Of a stretch of DNA of 37,577 nt, positions 16,301-24,575 are shown one piece after another. The notes beneath the pieces are model-generated. The model was not told the DNA's origin and searched no databases. It was given only the letters and a program-made list of their open reading frames with translations. Position 1 is the first letter of the stretch. The number at the start of each line of letters is the position of its first letter. This stretch comes from a virus, in IMG/VR virus record IMGVR_UViG_3300022074_000137, positions 1 through 37,577 of that record; one strand, 5' to 3'. The position numbers and the translations under genes were made by a program.

Positions 16301-18929
16301 ATTTAACTGCATTAGGATCAAATACAACGACTTCTGTAACTTCGTTTGTTGTAGGATTAACCATTAATACACCATCGTGTCCTTCGCTAATTAATTTGTT
16401 TTTATAATTATCTCTTGCTGCTTTACCGCCTTCTTTTATTCGTTGTTTTGTTTTGCGATCTGTTTCTCTATATGGATTTTCTAAACGCACATATAAAGGC
16501 ATAACTACACGATCTGCTTCTTTCGCATTTGTTCGTACACTTTTTTGCCTTGCATATGTTTTTGCATGACCTTCATTAAGTGTTAAATATATTCCCTTAC
16601 CTAAAAATCCCATATCATATTTATTGGGATTATCTAAATCAAAACGATCAAAACTAGCTGTTGTACCATGATACGCAACCATTGGTGTGCCATCAGCATT
16701 TTTCATTTTTGATTTACCAAACCAATTTTTAAACAATGTTGACTCAGTTCTTATTGATCCGTTCTGATTAAAAAAGTCATCTCCAAAAGTTTTTGGTTTA
16801 CCTTCAAACTGAACACTATATAAATATTTATTTAAAAAATCCTTAATTGACATATTGGATCTTTTTGCGAAAGTCAAAGCAAAATGTAAAGGTAAATTTG
16901 CTAATGCAGTTGCAGATTCTTTTGTATATTGACCTGTAGCAATAAGTTGTTCTTTTATTTGTTTTTTATATGCTTTTGCTTCTCTTTGTGATTCTTTAAA
17001 TTCTGCTGTGCCTTTTTTAATATCAGTTAATGCCTTATCTAGCATTTGATCTTTTATTTTATAAACTTCTTGAAATTCTGCTTGGCTATATGTATTTGCA
17101 CCAAGACGTATATGTGGCCTTAATATATTATGAAATTCTGTACCTGCAACATTTGCTAAATAATCACCAGTTGTAATTTTTATGTTTTTACCAACAAGAC
17201 CTTCTTCGTCTGCTTTTTTTAATTGGTCACTAAGTTCTGGAGAAAACAATTCTAATTGTTCCATTGATATATCATTTTCATCTAGCTGTTGTTGAAATGT
17301 TTTTGCGTCTATATAAAAATCTTTAACACCATTACGTTCACCAACTAAATCCATATATCTTTGCCATAAATTTTTATTTCTTTTTAATGTTTTATCGTTT
17401 TGTGTAATTTCAAGCATCTTGTCAATATATTCTTGATCACTATCTGATTGCCTTAAATTATTTACTGTTCGATAATAACCACCACCAGATGTCAAAACAC
17501 CAAATGTCAACATACCTTTTGTGGTATCCCATAATACGTTTCGTATTCTGTCCCATCCTTCTTCTGCTGATACGTTTGTAGTTTCATAAGTAGCCATTTC
17601 AGCAGCTATGTTGTATCCAATAATATTTATAAGTTCTTGAGTTACTTCTGTTGCATTTTCTGTCAATACGTTTTGTGCAATATCAGCAAAAATATTGCTT
17701 GATACAGAGTATTTTGTAAGCTGTTCAAATTTATCGCTAAGACTTACATTAGTTGCTCTCCTTAGTAATCTTTTATTAAACATATTCCATGCAGGTTGTA
17801 ATTTCTTATCTAAGCCCGATCTACTTATAGAACCTGCAAGCCATTTACTAGTACCCATTCCTACGGCACTTTTTGATACAAGCCGACTACCTGCACCAAA
17901 TAAAAATGGCAATCCTATCCTTTCAACTGAACCTGCAAGTATGCCAACAAATTGTGCTTGTCGTGCAGCATCTTCGTGATTTAATCCACCAACTCTTTGT
18001 ATTGCATCTAAATAAGAATTACCACCTTCAACAAAATATGAGTTCATAAACATATAGTTGTACGCAGCCGGTAAACCTGTTGTTGCACCAATTATTCCAC
18101 CTACGACTGTACCTTTACCGGGAACAACACTACCTGCTAATGCACCAATTTTTGCATTTATTTTTGAAGTAATTATTCCTGTTGTTGCAGCAGCAGGTAA
18201 CGTCCTACCCCATTGTCCAAAATAATATCCACCTGCTTCTAACCAACCAACACCATCTTCATTATACAATCCAATTTTTTGATCAATTTCTTTTATTCTT
18301 GCTAGTTTTTCTTCTCTTGATTGTTTTTTGCTAAACGCACCAAAAATGTCAGCAGCTATAAATTTTTTAATTCTATCGCCTTGATGGTATTCATTATTTT
18401 CATCACCTGTCATTAACTGATATCCTAATAATCCTCTTTCGTTTGATAACCAACCTTTATGTATACCTTGAGGTAAACCTTGAAGCTCATTTTTTACAAA
18501 CCGTGGTACTGCTGTTAATGCTCTGGTTGTTGTGTAATACTCTTGTAAATGTTCTATATTGTCATGTGCTAATGCAGCAAATTTAGGATCTTCTAATTGT
18601 TTTGCTAGTACTGGATTTATTCTTGCAAAATTTTGATTTAATATATATTCTTCACGTTTTCTTTTTTTTATATATTCAAAAGTTTCGTCATCATCTTTAA
18701 GATCAAAATCTTCTGGCAAATTAAACTGCTCTTTAAATCTTTGTATTTCACCTGCTTTGTCACCTTCTATTTCGCTAACAGCTTTTAAAGTTTGCCTAAT
18801 GTTATCCCATTGCTTGTCCTGTTTATATTTCGCATATTCACGAAAAAGACTATCACTATTTTCACTATTAAAATTGTTATTATCATCGTTGTTTCCTAAA
18901 TCTTCGTATTTAATTAAATTAGAATTCAT
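10320..18929 (-). CDS. Giant polyvalent ejection protein (2869 aa)
   Basis: This single gene fills 23% of the window. By position after the 193- and 844-aa ejection proteins it corresponds to T7 gp16. Residues about 230-300 are Gly/Ala-rich and hydrophobic (GALAGSVVPGKGTVVGGIIG), a possible membrane-insertion segment. Residues about 735-885 resemble an ADP-ribosyltransferase (ART-PolyVal type: VAYHGTTASFDRF with His754, then GFLGKGIYLT). Residues about 1405-1515 look like a second ART-like segment (VYHHTNRRAAEAIRATGEL). An HExxH zinc-protease motif (HETGH, 1539-1543) follows. Long charged helices fill about 1600-2100. The end, from about 2490, resembles the LPD38 polyvalent-protein domain (DAVVWMAVYNQ, ADAAVRMTQDS). 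No lysozyme motif was seen. It probably enters the host with the DNA and may modify host proteins early. Confidence 0.82.
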   Translation of the reverse strand: MNSNLIKYEDLGNNDDNNNFNSENSDSLFREYAKYKQDKQWDNIRQTLKAVSEIEGDKAGEIQRFKEQFNLPEDFDLKDDDETFEYIKKRKREEYILNQNFARINPVLAKQLEDPKFAALAHDNIEHLQEYYTTTRALTAVPRFVKNELQGLPQGIHKGWLSNERGLLGYQLMTGDENNEYHQGDRIKKFIAADIFGAFSKKQSREEKLARIKEIDQKIGLYNEDGVGWLEAGGYYFGQWGRTLPAAATTGIITSKINAKIGALAGSVVPGKGTVVGGIIGATTGLPAAYNYMFMNSYFVEGGNSYLDAIQRVGGLNHEDAARQAQFVGILAGSVERIGLPFLFGAGSRLVSKSAVGMGTSKWLAGSISRSGLDKKLQPAWNMFNKRLLRRATNVSLSDKFEQLTKYSVSSNIFADIAQNVLTENATEVTQELINIIGYNIAAEMATYETTNVSAEEGWDRIRNVLWDTTKGMLTFGVLTSGGGYYRTVNNLRQSDSDQEYIDKMLEITQNDKTLKRNKNLWQRYMDLVGERNGVKDFYIDAKTFQQQLDENDISMEQLELFSPELSDQLKKADEEGLVGKNIKITTGDYLANVAGTEFHNILRPHIRLGANTYSQAEFQEVYKIKDQMLDKALTDIKKGTAEFKESQREAKAYKKQIKEQLIATGQYTKESATALANLPLHFALTFAKRSNMSIKDFLNKYLYSVQFEGKPKTFGDDFFNQNGSIRTESTLFKNWFGKSKMKNADGTPMVAYHGTTASFDRFDLDNPNKYDMGFLGKGIYLTLNEGHAKTYARQKSVRTNAKEADRVVMPLYVRLENPYRETDRKTKQRIKEGGKAARDNYKNKLISEGHDGVLMVNPTTNEVTEVVVFDPNAVKSVNNKGSWSREVDNIYEQQLQTFEQQGKQQEQGKLVPQAIFQIANLRESFDFAKGKTYATNRDFKLALQERVINEAKKAKVDVKQFTAEVEKYLVQTVLADAIFALEENSNAIGWYNEKITKAKALLAKVHPELATNPEANFAFTWALANTSNGIKVDKNFELAEQAYSYWEENGEFPLDIGIGDASAAINNNFKLFNRLIKEKGFESFENFMKTTHTVKEVEAYTNDEVSGETQGEIVYGAAVMGPKIGNGFFANLYGNYEQLTMDRWLMRTWGRMRGELVIDYTKQAKVKRGQLKELIKALSLKEKKQLSEIIGIKVKLSNLDEVGVAIQKASTKDAKRKKMNEIATVLEKPERKQFLFNLLGKPQKRYPHISIGGEIRKGGNALAKYLDGQKEAPSGAPERRNIRKVFSQVLSELQQNEKDLTMADLQALLWYPERRLYDAAKLDSQETNSGYEDNEAPDYANAAEALARQQGVSDADIQTTLQEVDNELERQATIGTRGSESGEGRTGGVRKTDTFQQQGTTDTNIDESTGLPLNPDGTVTVYHHTNRRAAEAIRATGELTSAGEPDVYVTTRAITDTGYGNTAVTIRVDPSRLSLDDEFPNGQRDFRLSVGKPRGSIRVNVGEFLEQRKDSKGPKGRFDPKSFTTLINQESDISTFFHETGHYMLSVMEDIVMQPDAPADMVNDFNVLLDFWGVEDIKTWSKFSLEEKKQYHEAFALNFEIYLHEGKVPNNDSKMRKIFRDFVRYLGEVYENIKYELNTQYKKLFGKDLPVLTDEVRSVMDRMLATNQNILLANEIYGMKAMFLTKEESGMTDAEWTDYQTRLQEAFDESKEILNQKSMAQLEWLDGARGKYLANLQRKHKKTYKKVEAEVTQEVQNEKVYRLINYLKRGETTNDKGELVKVQSGYKISIESVKQLVPFHEMKYELQQLGYGKSGMVAKEGQSVEDVADLFEYANGLDMIDAILSARPITEVIKERTEQRMLEEYSELVDKRLIELGVLEALHNEARSRFISLELKFLSKSTQPVRLQVAAAREAALDILAKRKLQDIKPSEYSRDELNARKEAEDAISKGDEQRAVQAKRAQLIKNQLAKEAIEIHKNYDKAIKKFEKFLQTDQKFRDKNKKYKRNMFLIDAGRAILFSFGIGKKKINVTEKMNQIKEYNPFTYEQLQPIIEKAGRKRGQTDLLSLTNDEFLNLEETLDFLWHQSLRDEQIRQGNKLVAFEEARDPLLKILDKNISRSPQARERLANPPGKREAVKTTFKTRLHKFVLTLGSNLQRMESFTDLMDGADEVVKGLGSAVLQLKGGKLGKFYNTLYYPIKEALNEYRQQQVVITKEYTDLVAALDFGNKESKITAYEFDEVGNDSDAYTFGTDSDGIGKVELLGAMLHTGNDSNLKKLLLGRGWGSLNEDGTLNRTHWDNFVQRMKDEGILTQSDYIFLQAVWDLNQKMLPLLQNAHRELNGFYFKVVEATPIVNEFGTFRGGYVPAKGDPNMTKQDVEITVEQLQREFRMSLPMVEHGMTKERNENFAQPLSLNLGYMTKHIDDSLRYSYVQPVVKDVLKIVNDKEFQKKLEILNPAKLDTLIKPWLQTVVSQRTFAPSGMGAEFDATLNATRKRGGIAVMFFNLKNAIEQYTGVFPAMLKATPVQMLSSLQNYIADREGTMQAIADLSPFMADRQLNQIFDIQNRLQELIVNPNDFTKFKDWSTRHAYFLQQTFQNQVDAVVWMAVYNQTHQKLPTSMSDIEVQTEAIKQADAAVRMTQDSLLPEDRAGFQNWNPIIQSISQFTGYFNNIANLNNNQYQKITRDIGFNNKGKGTEQLFYMYFYSIMMPAIIAGMIGRTFAGNLFLDEEDDGMIVDDMMKAVLGDLVNYKKAFVPIFGNALLIPINQFDDKPWNDNLVSSPSLELLVRGSQTAFKLPVDLIQGKGISGRQVRDISALVTIFSGIPVTPFGKSGGYLIDVGTGKVNPENTLDLIRGAITGKASKASRGL
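14429..14830 (-). CDS. Possible gene nested in the giant ejection-protein gene (133 aa)
   Basis: This frame lies on the same strand as the giant gene but in another frame, across its residues about 1367-1500. The ATG at 14830 is preceded by a consensus Shine-Dalgarno AGGAGGT (14836-14842) with a 5-nt spacer, better than for most genes here. The product is acidic and probably helical (EEVNLEKEEQEEYERLIL, then a Gln/Thr/Ser-rich linker, then VLENLMSTLPPELSQILV and ISDSQLESLEDLFE). It has no family I recognise. Against it, the region is GC-richer than its surroundings (48% in one line I counted, against 27% nearby), which lengthens chance frames, and a rightward 122-codon frame is also open here. 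Confidence 0.4.
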   Translation of the reverse strand: MNSNVRPLSAQEEVNLEKEEQEEYERLILSNNKEQQTQTLTKAQDSPLTQTEQSPSTITPIEEQPKQSELQVNSQVLENLMSTLPPELSQILVTAIQQLPSGSTLLDLVSMMNSLTDKEISDSQLESLEDLFE

Positions 18930-18932
18930 AAT

Positions 18933-21467
18933 TTATTTACCTCTCATCATGTTTATTTTTATGTTTTTATCATAAGTATCTGTATCTTTTGGTCTACCTG
19001 CGTTTACATATTCCTCTGCTATGTTTTCACTAGTTAAAGCTTCACCAGTTATAAACAATTGTCTTAAAATATGACTTCGTAAATTAAGTGGTATGTCATG
19101 TAAATAAACTGTTTCATCACCTATCTCTACATATAAACGTTTAAAATCATCGCTACCTTCTTTATATTCATAAACTTGTTTTGTTGGATCACCACCAAAT
19201 AATGATCTAACTTGATTTACACCACCTCTGTCAAACAAAACGTCATCAGTTAAAATTTCTTTAATTATTGATTTTCTTTTTTCATATGTTATTTCTACAC
19301 CATTTTCATAATAAAAATTTAAACGATCTCTATATTTAAATTTTAATCTGCGATATTTTTTACCTCCATCATCTACTAAATCACTAAGGTTATTTTCATC
19401 TAATGCTTCGTCAAAAATTGCTTTATCTACTGTAATGCCTTTGCTTTTTAGTTTGTTTGACTTGTTGCCATTTAATTGGTTTACATAATATTCATAGTCA
19501 CCCGGATTTAATTGATGTCTAAACGATTTTAATTTATTTTCATCTTGCAATATCTCAACATCATTTGCTTCTATTTCATTTAAAGCATCTTCATTTGATA
19601 CTTCTGGTTGACCACCTTTTAATATTTTTTGATCTTTTGGAGTAAAACTATTTATATCAATACCATTTGCTTTTAACATTTTCCATCCATCTGGTTGTGC
19701 AAAAGCTATATCCTCTGCTTGTGTATACGCAGTATTGTAAGTTTCTGTTCTTTCTTTATCAATTTGATTGTATTTAAATCTAAGTTCTGTTAATGCGTGT
19801 TCTTGTTTAACAGGATCAGTTATTGTACTTTTAATTTGATTTTCATAATAAGTTAATGGAGGTAAATTAGTTACTGGATTAACTTTTACATATTCTTTGC
19901 CATTAACGTATTCATAATCAATATCATTATTTATAACAAGTAAATCATTAGAAATTGAATTTACATATGTATCTGCTTGGTTTTTTGCTAATTCAAATTC
20001 TGTATTAATTACATTTAATTTTTCTTGTGCGTTTTCTTTTTGTTCTTTTTGTACACCTTTAGTTTTTAGTCTTTTAATTTTAGCTTCTAGTGTTTCTTTG
20101 TTTTTCTTTAATTCTTGTACTTTTGGAGTGTATCCAATTTCTATCTCATCGAGAAATAATTTATTAAAATTTGCCATTACTTTTTTATTTATTTCTACAA
20201 AATACTTTGGATTATTGTTATATTTTTCTTTATCAATATTTGCGTCTTTAACTGCGTTTGTATACAACGAATCGGCCTTGTCTACACCTAATTTTTGTAT
20301 TGCAAATAAATGTGCTGTTGCGTGTTGTGGAATAATTTGTTGATATTGAGGTGATTCTATATTGTAGTATTTTGATGTTGCTCTAATTTGTTGTAGCTGT
20401 TCTACGTTTTCACTTTTACTTGCTTCTAAATTAGGCATTAAATCAGCATTATATCCATCTATAACTGACGATCCATTGCCATTATCAATATTATTATTAC
20501 TGTCTAGTTTTAATACAAAATCTGCTTGATGTAAAAAATTATTATCGTTGGAGTTACCTTCGTAAGTTAAAACGTTATCGCATATTTTAGTAGCACAAAA
20601 TTCGTTTTCACTTTTTTGTAATTCAGACAAACCTCTGACTACTGTTTCACCATCAACAGTAACTATTTGTTGCCCTCCTATATTAAAACCTTGTGCGTGT
20701 TTTGCAAAATATTGTTTTCCTAAAACTTGTTGGTCATTATCTTTAAACCATTTAACAGCTTTATCATGTATTTCGCTTGTATATTCTTTTACCATGTTTA
20801 AATATTGAGCACTAACTTCTCCTTTGTTTGGATCAATATTCCATCCTTTATCTATTGAATATGATTGTATTTCTACAATGCCACTACCAAAAGCAGTCCA
20901 ATGTTCGCTTCCCGGATCATTAAATCTAGTAATACTTTTTATTGAATCTAGTTGATGATTATCTATTTTTGCTTCAGTTTCTTTTTCTTTAAAAATACGT
21001 TGTTGTGTTAAAGAATGTTGTGTTATTTTTGATTGAGCCGACTTAATACTTACTTGAGCCATATTTTCAAGCATATATTTAACAACACCATTGCTTGATT
21101 GGTCAGTATATGTTTTTAAAATACTTTCATAGTTAGCATTAGTGTCATCAAAAGCTGTTTTGTTTTTACCTTCTTCGGTTGTACCTGTAGGTAATACAGC
21201 TTGTGCTCCTTTTAAGCTTGTATATTTATTAGTTTCATTTTCTATATCTGCGTGTAAACCGTTATATAACTTTTTTGCTTCAGCATCATTTAATTCATCA
21301 TCCAGCTTTTGTGCTATTTGCCCAGTTTGTTGTAATGCTTTAGCACTTCTTTCTATATCATCAGTAACAACATCTCTCATTGGTTCTACAGAAGTAGCAC
21401 CAAATTGCACTTCAGAACCTGCTTGTAAATCTACATTTAAATTTTGCTGAAAAGGTACTCTTGCCAT
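18933..21467 (-). CDS. Internal virion (ejection) protein, gp15-like position
   Basis: The 844-aa product is hydrophilic and mostly helical, with no signal peptide or membrane span. The N-terminus (MARVPFQQNLNVDLQAGSEV) and the early helical part (ERSAKALQQTGQIAQKLDDE) have the look of T7 gp15-like ejection proteins. A lysine-rich coiled coil lies near residues 450-500 (LKKNKETLEAKIKRLKTKGV). I see no transglycosylase or peptidase motif. It sits between the 193-aa and 2869-aa ejection-protein genes, the same order as T7 gp14-gp15-gp16. Its ATG overlaps the upstream stop (TAATG), with AAGGA just before. Its 3' end supplies AGAGGT as ribosome-binding site for the giant gene. Confidence 0.75.
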   Translation of the reverse strand: MARVPFQQNLNVDLQAGSEVQFGATSVEPMRDVVTDDIERSAKALQQTGQIAQKLDDELNDAEAKKLYNGLHADIENETNKYTSLKGAQAVLPTGTTEEGKNKTAFDDTNANYESILKTYTDQSSNGVVKYMLENMAQVSIKSAQSKITQHSLTQQRIFKEKETEAKIDNHQLDSIKSITRFNDPGSEHWTAFGSGIVEIQSYSIDKGWNIDPNKGEVSAQYLNMVKEYTSEIHDKAVKWFKDNDQQVLGKQYFAKHAQGFNIGGQQIVTVDGETVVRGLSELQKSENEFCATKICDNVLTYEGNSNDNNFLHQADFVLKLDSNNNIDNGNGSSVIDGYNADLMPNLEASKSENVEQLQQIRATSKYYNIESPQYQQIIPQHATAHLFAIQKLGVDKADSLYTNAVKDANIDKEKYNNNPKYFVEINKKVMANFNKLFLDEIEIGYTPKVQELKKNKETLEAKIKRLKTKGVQKEQKENAQEKLNVINTEFELAKNQADTYVNSISNDLLVINNDIDYEYVNGKEYVKVNPVTNLPPLTYYENQIKSTITDPVKQEHALTELRFKYNQIDKERTETYNTAYTQAEDIAFAQPDGWKMLKANGIDINSFTPKDQKILKGGQPEVSNEDALNEIEANDVEILQDENKLKSFRHQLNPGDYEYYVNQLNGNKSNKLKSKGITVDKAIFDEALDENNLSDLVDDGGKKYRRLKFKYRDRLNFYYENGVEITYEKRKSIIKEILTDDVLFDRGGVNQVRSLFGGDPTKQVYEYKEGSDDFKRLYVEIGDETVYLHDIPLNLRSHILRQLFITGEALTSENIAEEYVNAGRPKDTDTYDKNIKINMMRGK

Positions 21468-22048
21468 TATCCTTTAACCAACATACTTTGTGGAAGGCTA
21501 CTAATTAAACTAGAAGTGCCTGTTAAAAGACTACTGGTCATATTCATAAATGGATTTATTTGTGATGCTGTAGAAAACATATTGCTTGCACTCATTCCGT
21601 ACATACTTCCTTGAATACCTAGCCCTACACCTTCTAGACGTTTGTTTTGTACTGCCCTTACTTTATTTGAATTCATAGTATTTCTGTCTATATTTGCCAA
21701 GATGTCATTACTTACCATCACGTTTAGATTACTACCTACACCTCTGACACCACCTCTAGATGCTATAGATACTATTCCTTTAGATTTTGCTGACCCTTGT
21801 TTTAATCCAAGCATCATTATTTTCTTGTTATAAACTCTATTTAAATGATCTGCTTGACTATCTTTCATGCGTTGATTGAACAACGCCATATCTTTTTTAT
21901 GCTGTAAATTTAATGCTAAACTTTTTGTTTTATATTTTTCTGCACTAGCTGCACTACCAGCAGCAATAATACCACCGACTACTCCAAAACCTTGTGATAT
22001 TACACCAAATTTACCAAGATTACTTAAAGAACTCCAACCTGTTGTCAT
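21467..22048 (-). CDS. Small internal virion protein, gp14-like
   Basis: The 193-aa product has a Gly/Ala-rich hydrophobic N-terminal part (GVISQGFGVVGGIIAAGSAA), a helical basic middle (NLQHKKDMALFNQRMKDSQ) and a Ser/Met/Gly-rich C-terminus (MSASNMFSTASQINPFMNMT). This is the typical look of T7 gp14-type core proteins that insert into the outer membrane during ejection. It is the first gene of the ejection module and overlaps the next gene by one base. GGAAG lies 10 bases before the ATG, and a late-promoter-like site ends 48 bases upstream. Confidence 0.72.
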   Translation of the reverse strand: MTTGWSSLSNLGKFGVISQGFGVVGGIIAAGSAASAEKYKTKSLALNLQHKKDMALFNQRMKDSQADHLNRVYNKKIMMLGLKQGSAKSKGIVSIASRGGVRGVGSNLNVMVSNDILANIDRNTMNSNKVRAVQNKRLEGVGLGIQGSMYGMSASNMFSTASQINPFMNMTSSLLTGTSSLISSLPQSMLVKG

Positions 22049-22073
22049 AACTTCAACACTTCCTTATTTTTTT

Positions 22074-22107
22074 AGTATACATACATAATATCTATTTACG
22101 GTCACAC
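22074..22107 (-). promoter_or_regulatory. Late-promoter-like site before the ejection-protein operon
   Basis: GTGTGACCGTAA occupies 22096-22107 on the minus strand, its first base shared with the TAG of the nozzle gene. After 16 nt comes TATACT (22074-22079), a good -10 hexamer. A start near 22067 would give a leader of about 19 nt carrying AAGGAAG before the ATG at 22048. The gap between the two genes (58 bases) is otherwise AT-rich and empty. Confidence 0.65.
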
Positions 22108-24572
22108 TATCCACCCATTGCTACTTCTAATGTTAAACCAACAATAGTTAATGGCAATGGGTCAGTTTGTCGTACAAATAATTGTCCATTATCTTGCCAT
22201 GTAGGAGTCAACATGATTTTTATATCTTGTGTTTTTAAATCTGGTGGTGATCCATATGGTTCTGTTGTACGTTGTTTTGCTTCTACTAATTTATCTGCAC
22301 TAGGACCTGCAAAAATACCAGATGATTCTAATACTCGTAGCCATACATGGTTTAAATTTTTTACTCGGCCTTGACCAAGAGCTTCTACTTGCAAAGCCAT
22401 TGGTAAAGTTTGCAAATCAGCTTCTATAGGCAATCCAAGATGTACAACACTTGATGCACGATCTAAAGTTATAGATCCACTAGAAACTACTTTTTGTGGA
22501 TGTACAGCACCATCTGCTAAAATGTTTATTGTTTTTCCTTCTAGCCAACTAATACCTGATATTACATTTCTTGCTACTTCATAAGTTGTAATTCCTGTAT
22601 TACGCAAAGATGCAGGTAAATCTCTGTCTAGTTTTACAGTTGCTACAGTTGCACTTGTAGTAGAGGTTATATTGCAACGATAATAATTTGTACCATCTAC
22701 TAATACAATCGCATCACCAATATCGTTAGTACTAGGAGGAGCATTAAATAAATTGTAATTAGCAGTTATAGTAACGCTTTCTCCTTTTGTATAATTTGTA
22801 CCGGCAGATATGGTAACGTTTTGGCCTGTGTTTGTATTAGTACCGTCAAGAGTAGCACCTGCATCTACAAAGAAATTATCTCGTTGAGTTGCAAATAATC
22901 TTGTACCCATACGTTCTATATATCGTTTACTAGCACCATTAATTGTTCTTTTTATGACGCAATAAGTAACGTCATCGTTACCTTCAGATACGCAAGCAAC
23001 ACTTTCAAACAAACCATCCGTATCATGTTGATGCCATGCACCTATCTGTTGTTCTGGTACATATGTAAGACCTAATAATTTACCACTACTACTAACTGTC
23101 CATACAATAGGTATTGGTGATTTTGATAAACCCATATCTACAATTGTAAAATTATCAAATAAATGCGGAGCACGAAGAGATAAATCACCTGTAATAAATC
23201 CATTAGCTTGCCAGTTATAACCTAGTTCTCTAACGTGACCACCACGAGCAGCACCATATACCAAGCTATTATTAACTATTACTGGTTGTGCATTATTAGA
23301 ACCAACATACGATTGTGGTTTTACTGATATAGATGTAGGTGTTATTGCATCACTATTAACAGAAGTTATTCTCCATTCGGCTGATCCAGTAAGCATAAGT
23401 AAGTTTGTTAATGGAACAATATGTCTTATAGTATTTGCTTCACGAGCAGCAACTCTAAACTCAATTCGGTCATCATCTCGTATTGGCAATCCAAAAGACA
23501 TATTACTTTCAGTACCAGATTTAGTCATCCATATATTTTGCGGTGCATTATTTGTACCTGCAAACACTCTACGTTGTTCAAAATAAGAGACAGCACCGGG
23601 ATAATTACCAGTACCTACAAAATCATTTTCATGTATTGGTGGTGTTCTAGAAAAGTCTGGTGAAATATTATCGTCTACAAGTGTAGTAGAAGTTGTTTCT
23701 CCAAGAAATCCATATATACCACCTGATTGTTTATAAACTCTATATCGACTAGCACCAGTAACTGCGTTCCATGTAATAGTATTTTTTGCTCCAGTAACAA
23801 ATATATTGTTGTTAACAGAAGTAGCCGATGATTGATTGCTTTCATCTACTAAATTTGCTTTTACTGCCGTAACAACATATTCATGTGCTTGATAAGTATC
23901 TGTATTTGTTGTAGTAGATGATGGTATATACATAGAAGAACTGACACCACCGGGTGCTGTCAAAGGACTACCAAAATCAATTACACGCAATTCCCATTGT
24001 GTTGCACCAAGTCTTCTTAATTCTCTAGGTGCATGATTAGGATGCACTATTGTTATAACGTCAGCAGATTGTACATAATGCACATCAAATAATTCTGCTT
24101 CTAAATATGGATGTGGTACTTCATACGTCATATCAGCAGGTAATGCATACCAATTTGTAGAGTTTGGTGGCTGACTATTAGAATGAACAGTTTTAGAATA
24201 ATAATTTGTACCGCTATGTTTAGCTATTGAACCAACTACATAATTAGTACCGCCACTCCATGCTGATCCATCGCTATAATTTAAAGTTAGTCCTTGTGTA
24301 TGAAACCTAAAATATTGATCACCAAACTCAATTACCATAGTTTGAGTTGTATTAAATGTAAAAGATAATAACCTTGTAGATTTTGCACTATATTTAACTT
24401 CTTTTACAAAAGCAAATCCCGGTCTGTTTTGAGCAGGTCCTTGTGGTTTAGCAATAAAATTACGCATTGTTGCTGCACCTTGTTGGAATTTATTATCAGC
24501 AATACGGCCAAACATTTCTGGTGATATCTCACCTCCAGAAAATGCTTGTTTAAAATTGCGTGTAACTGGCAT
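22107..24572 (-). CDS. Tail nozzle / tail tubular protein B-like
   Basis: The 821-aa product begins with a signature frequent in podovirus nozzle proteins: FSGGEISPEMFGRIADNKFQ, GAATMRNFIAKPQGPAQNRPG, FAFVKEV. The rest is beta-rich with Gly/Ser/Thr loops, including VSYFEQRRVFAGTNNAPQN, FRVAAREANTIRHIVPL and a C-terminal part with VWLRVLESSGIFAG. It should form the distal tail tube below the adaptor protein. It lies 3 bases after the adaptor gene, the same order as in T7 gp11-gp12. The length (821 aa) is close to T7 gp12 (794 aa). Confidence 0.82.
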   Translation of the reverse strand: MPVTRNFKQAFSGGEISPEMFGRIADNKFQQGAATMRNFIAKPQGPAQNRPGFAFVKEVKYSAKSTRLLSFTFNTTQTMVIEFGDQYFRFHTQGLTLNYSDGSAWSGGTNYVVGSIAKHSGTNYYSKTVHSNSQPPNSTNWYALPADMTYEVPHPYLEAELFDVHYVQSADVITIVHPNHAPRELRRLGATQWELRVIDFGSPLTAPGGVSSSMYIPSSTTTNTDTYQAHEYVVTAVKANLVDESNQSSATSVNNNIFVTGAKNTITWNAVTGASRYRVYKQSGGIYGFLGETTSTTLVDDNISPDFSRTPPIHENDFVGTGNYPGAVSYFEQRRVFAGTNNAPQNIWMTKSGTESNMSFGLPIRDDDRIEFRVAAREANTIRHIVPLTNLLMLTGSAEWRITSVNSDAITPTSISVKPQSYVGSNNAQPVIVNNSLVYGAARGGHVRELGYNWQANGFITGDLSLRAPHLFDNFTIVDMGLSKSPIPIVWTVSSSGKLLGLTYVPEQQIGAWHQHDTDGLFESVACVSEGNDDVTYCVIKRTINGASKRYIERMGTRLFATQRDNFFVDAGATLDGTNTNTGQNVTISAGTNYTKGESVTITANYNLFNAPPSTNDIGDAIVLVDGTNYYRCNITSTTSATVATVKLDRDLPASLRNTGITTYEVARNVISGISWLEGKTINILADGAVHPQKVVSSGSITLDRASSVVHLGLPIEADLQTLPMALQVEALGQGRVKNLNHVWLRVLESSGIFAGPSADKLVEAKQRTTEPYGSPPDLKTQDIKIMLTPTWQDNGQLFVRQTDPLPLTIVGLTLEVAMGG

Positions 24573-24575
24573 TAA

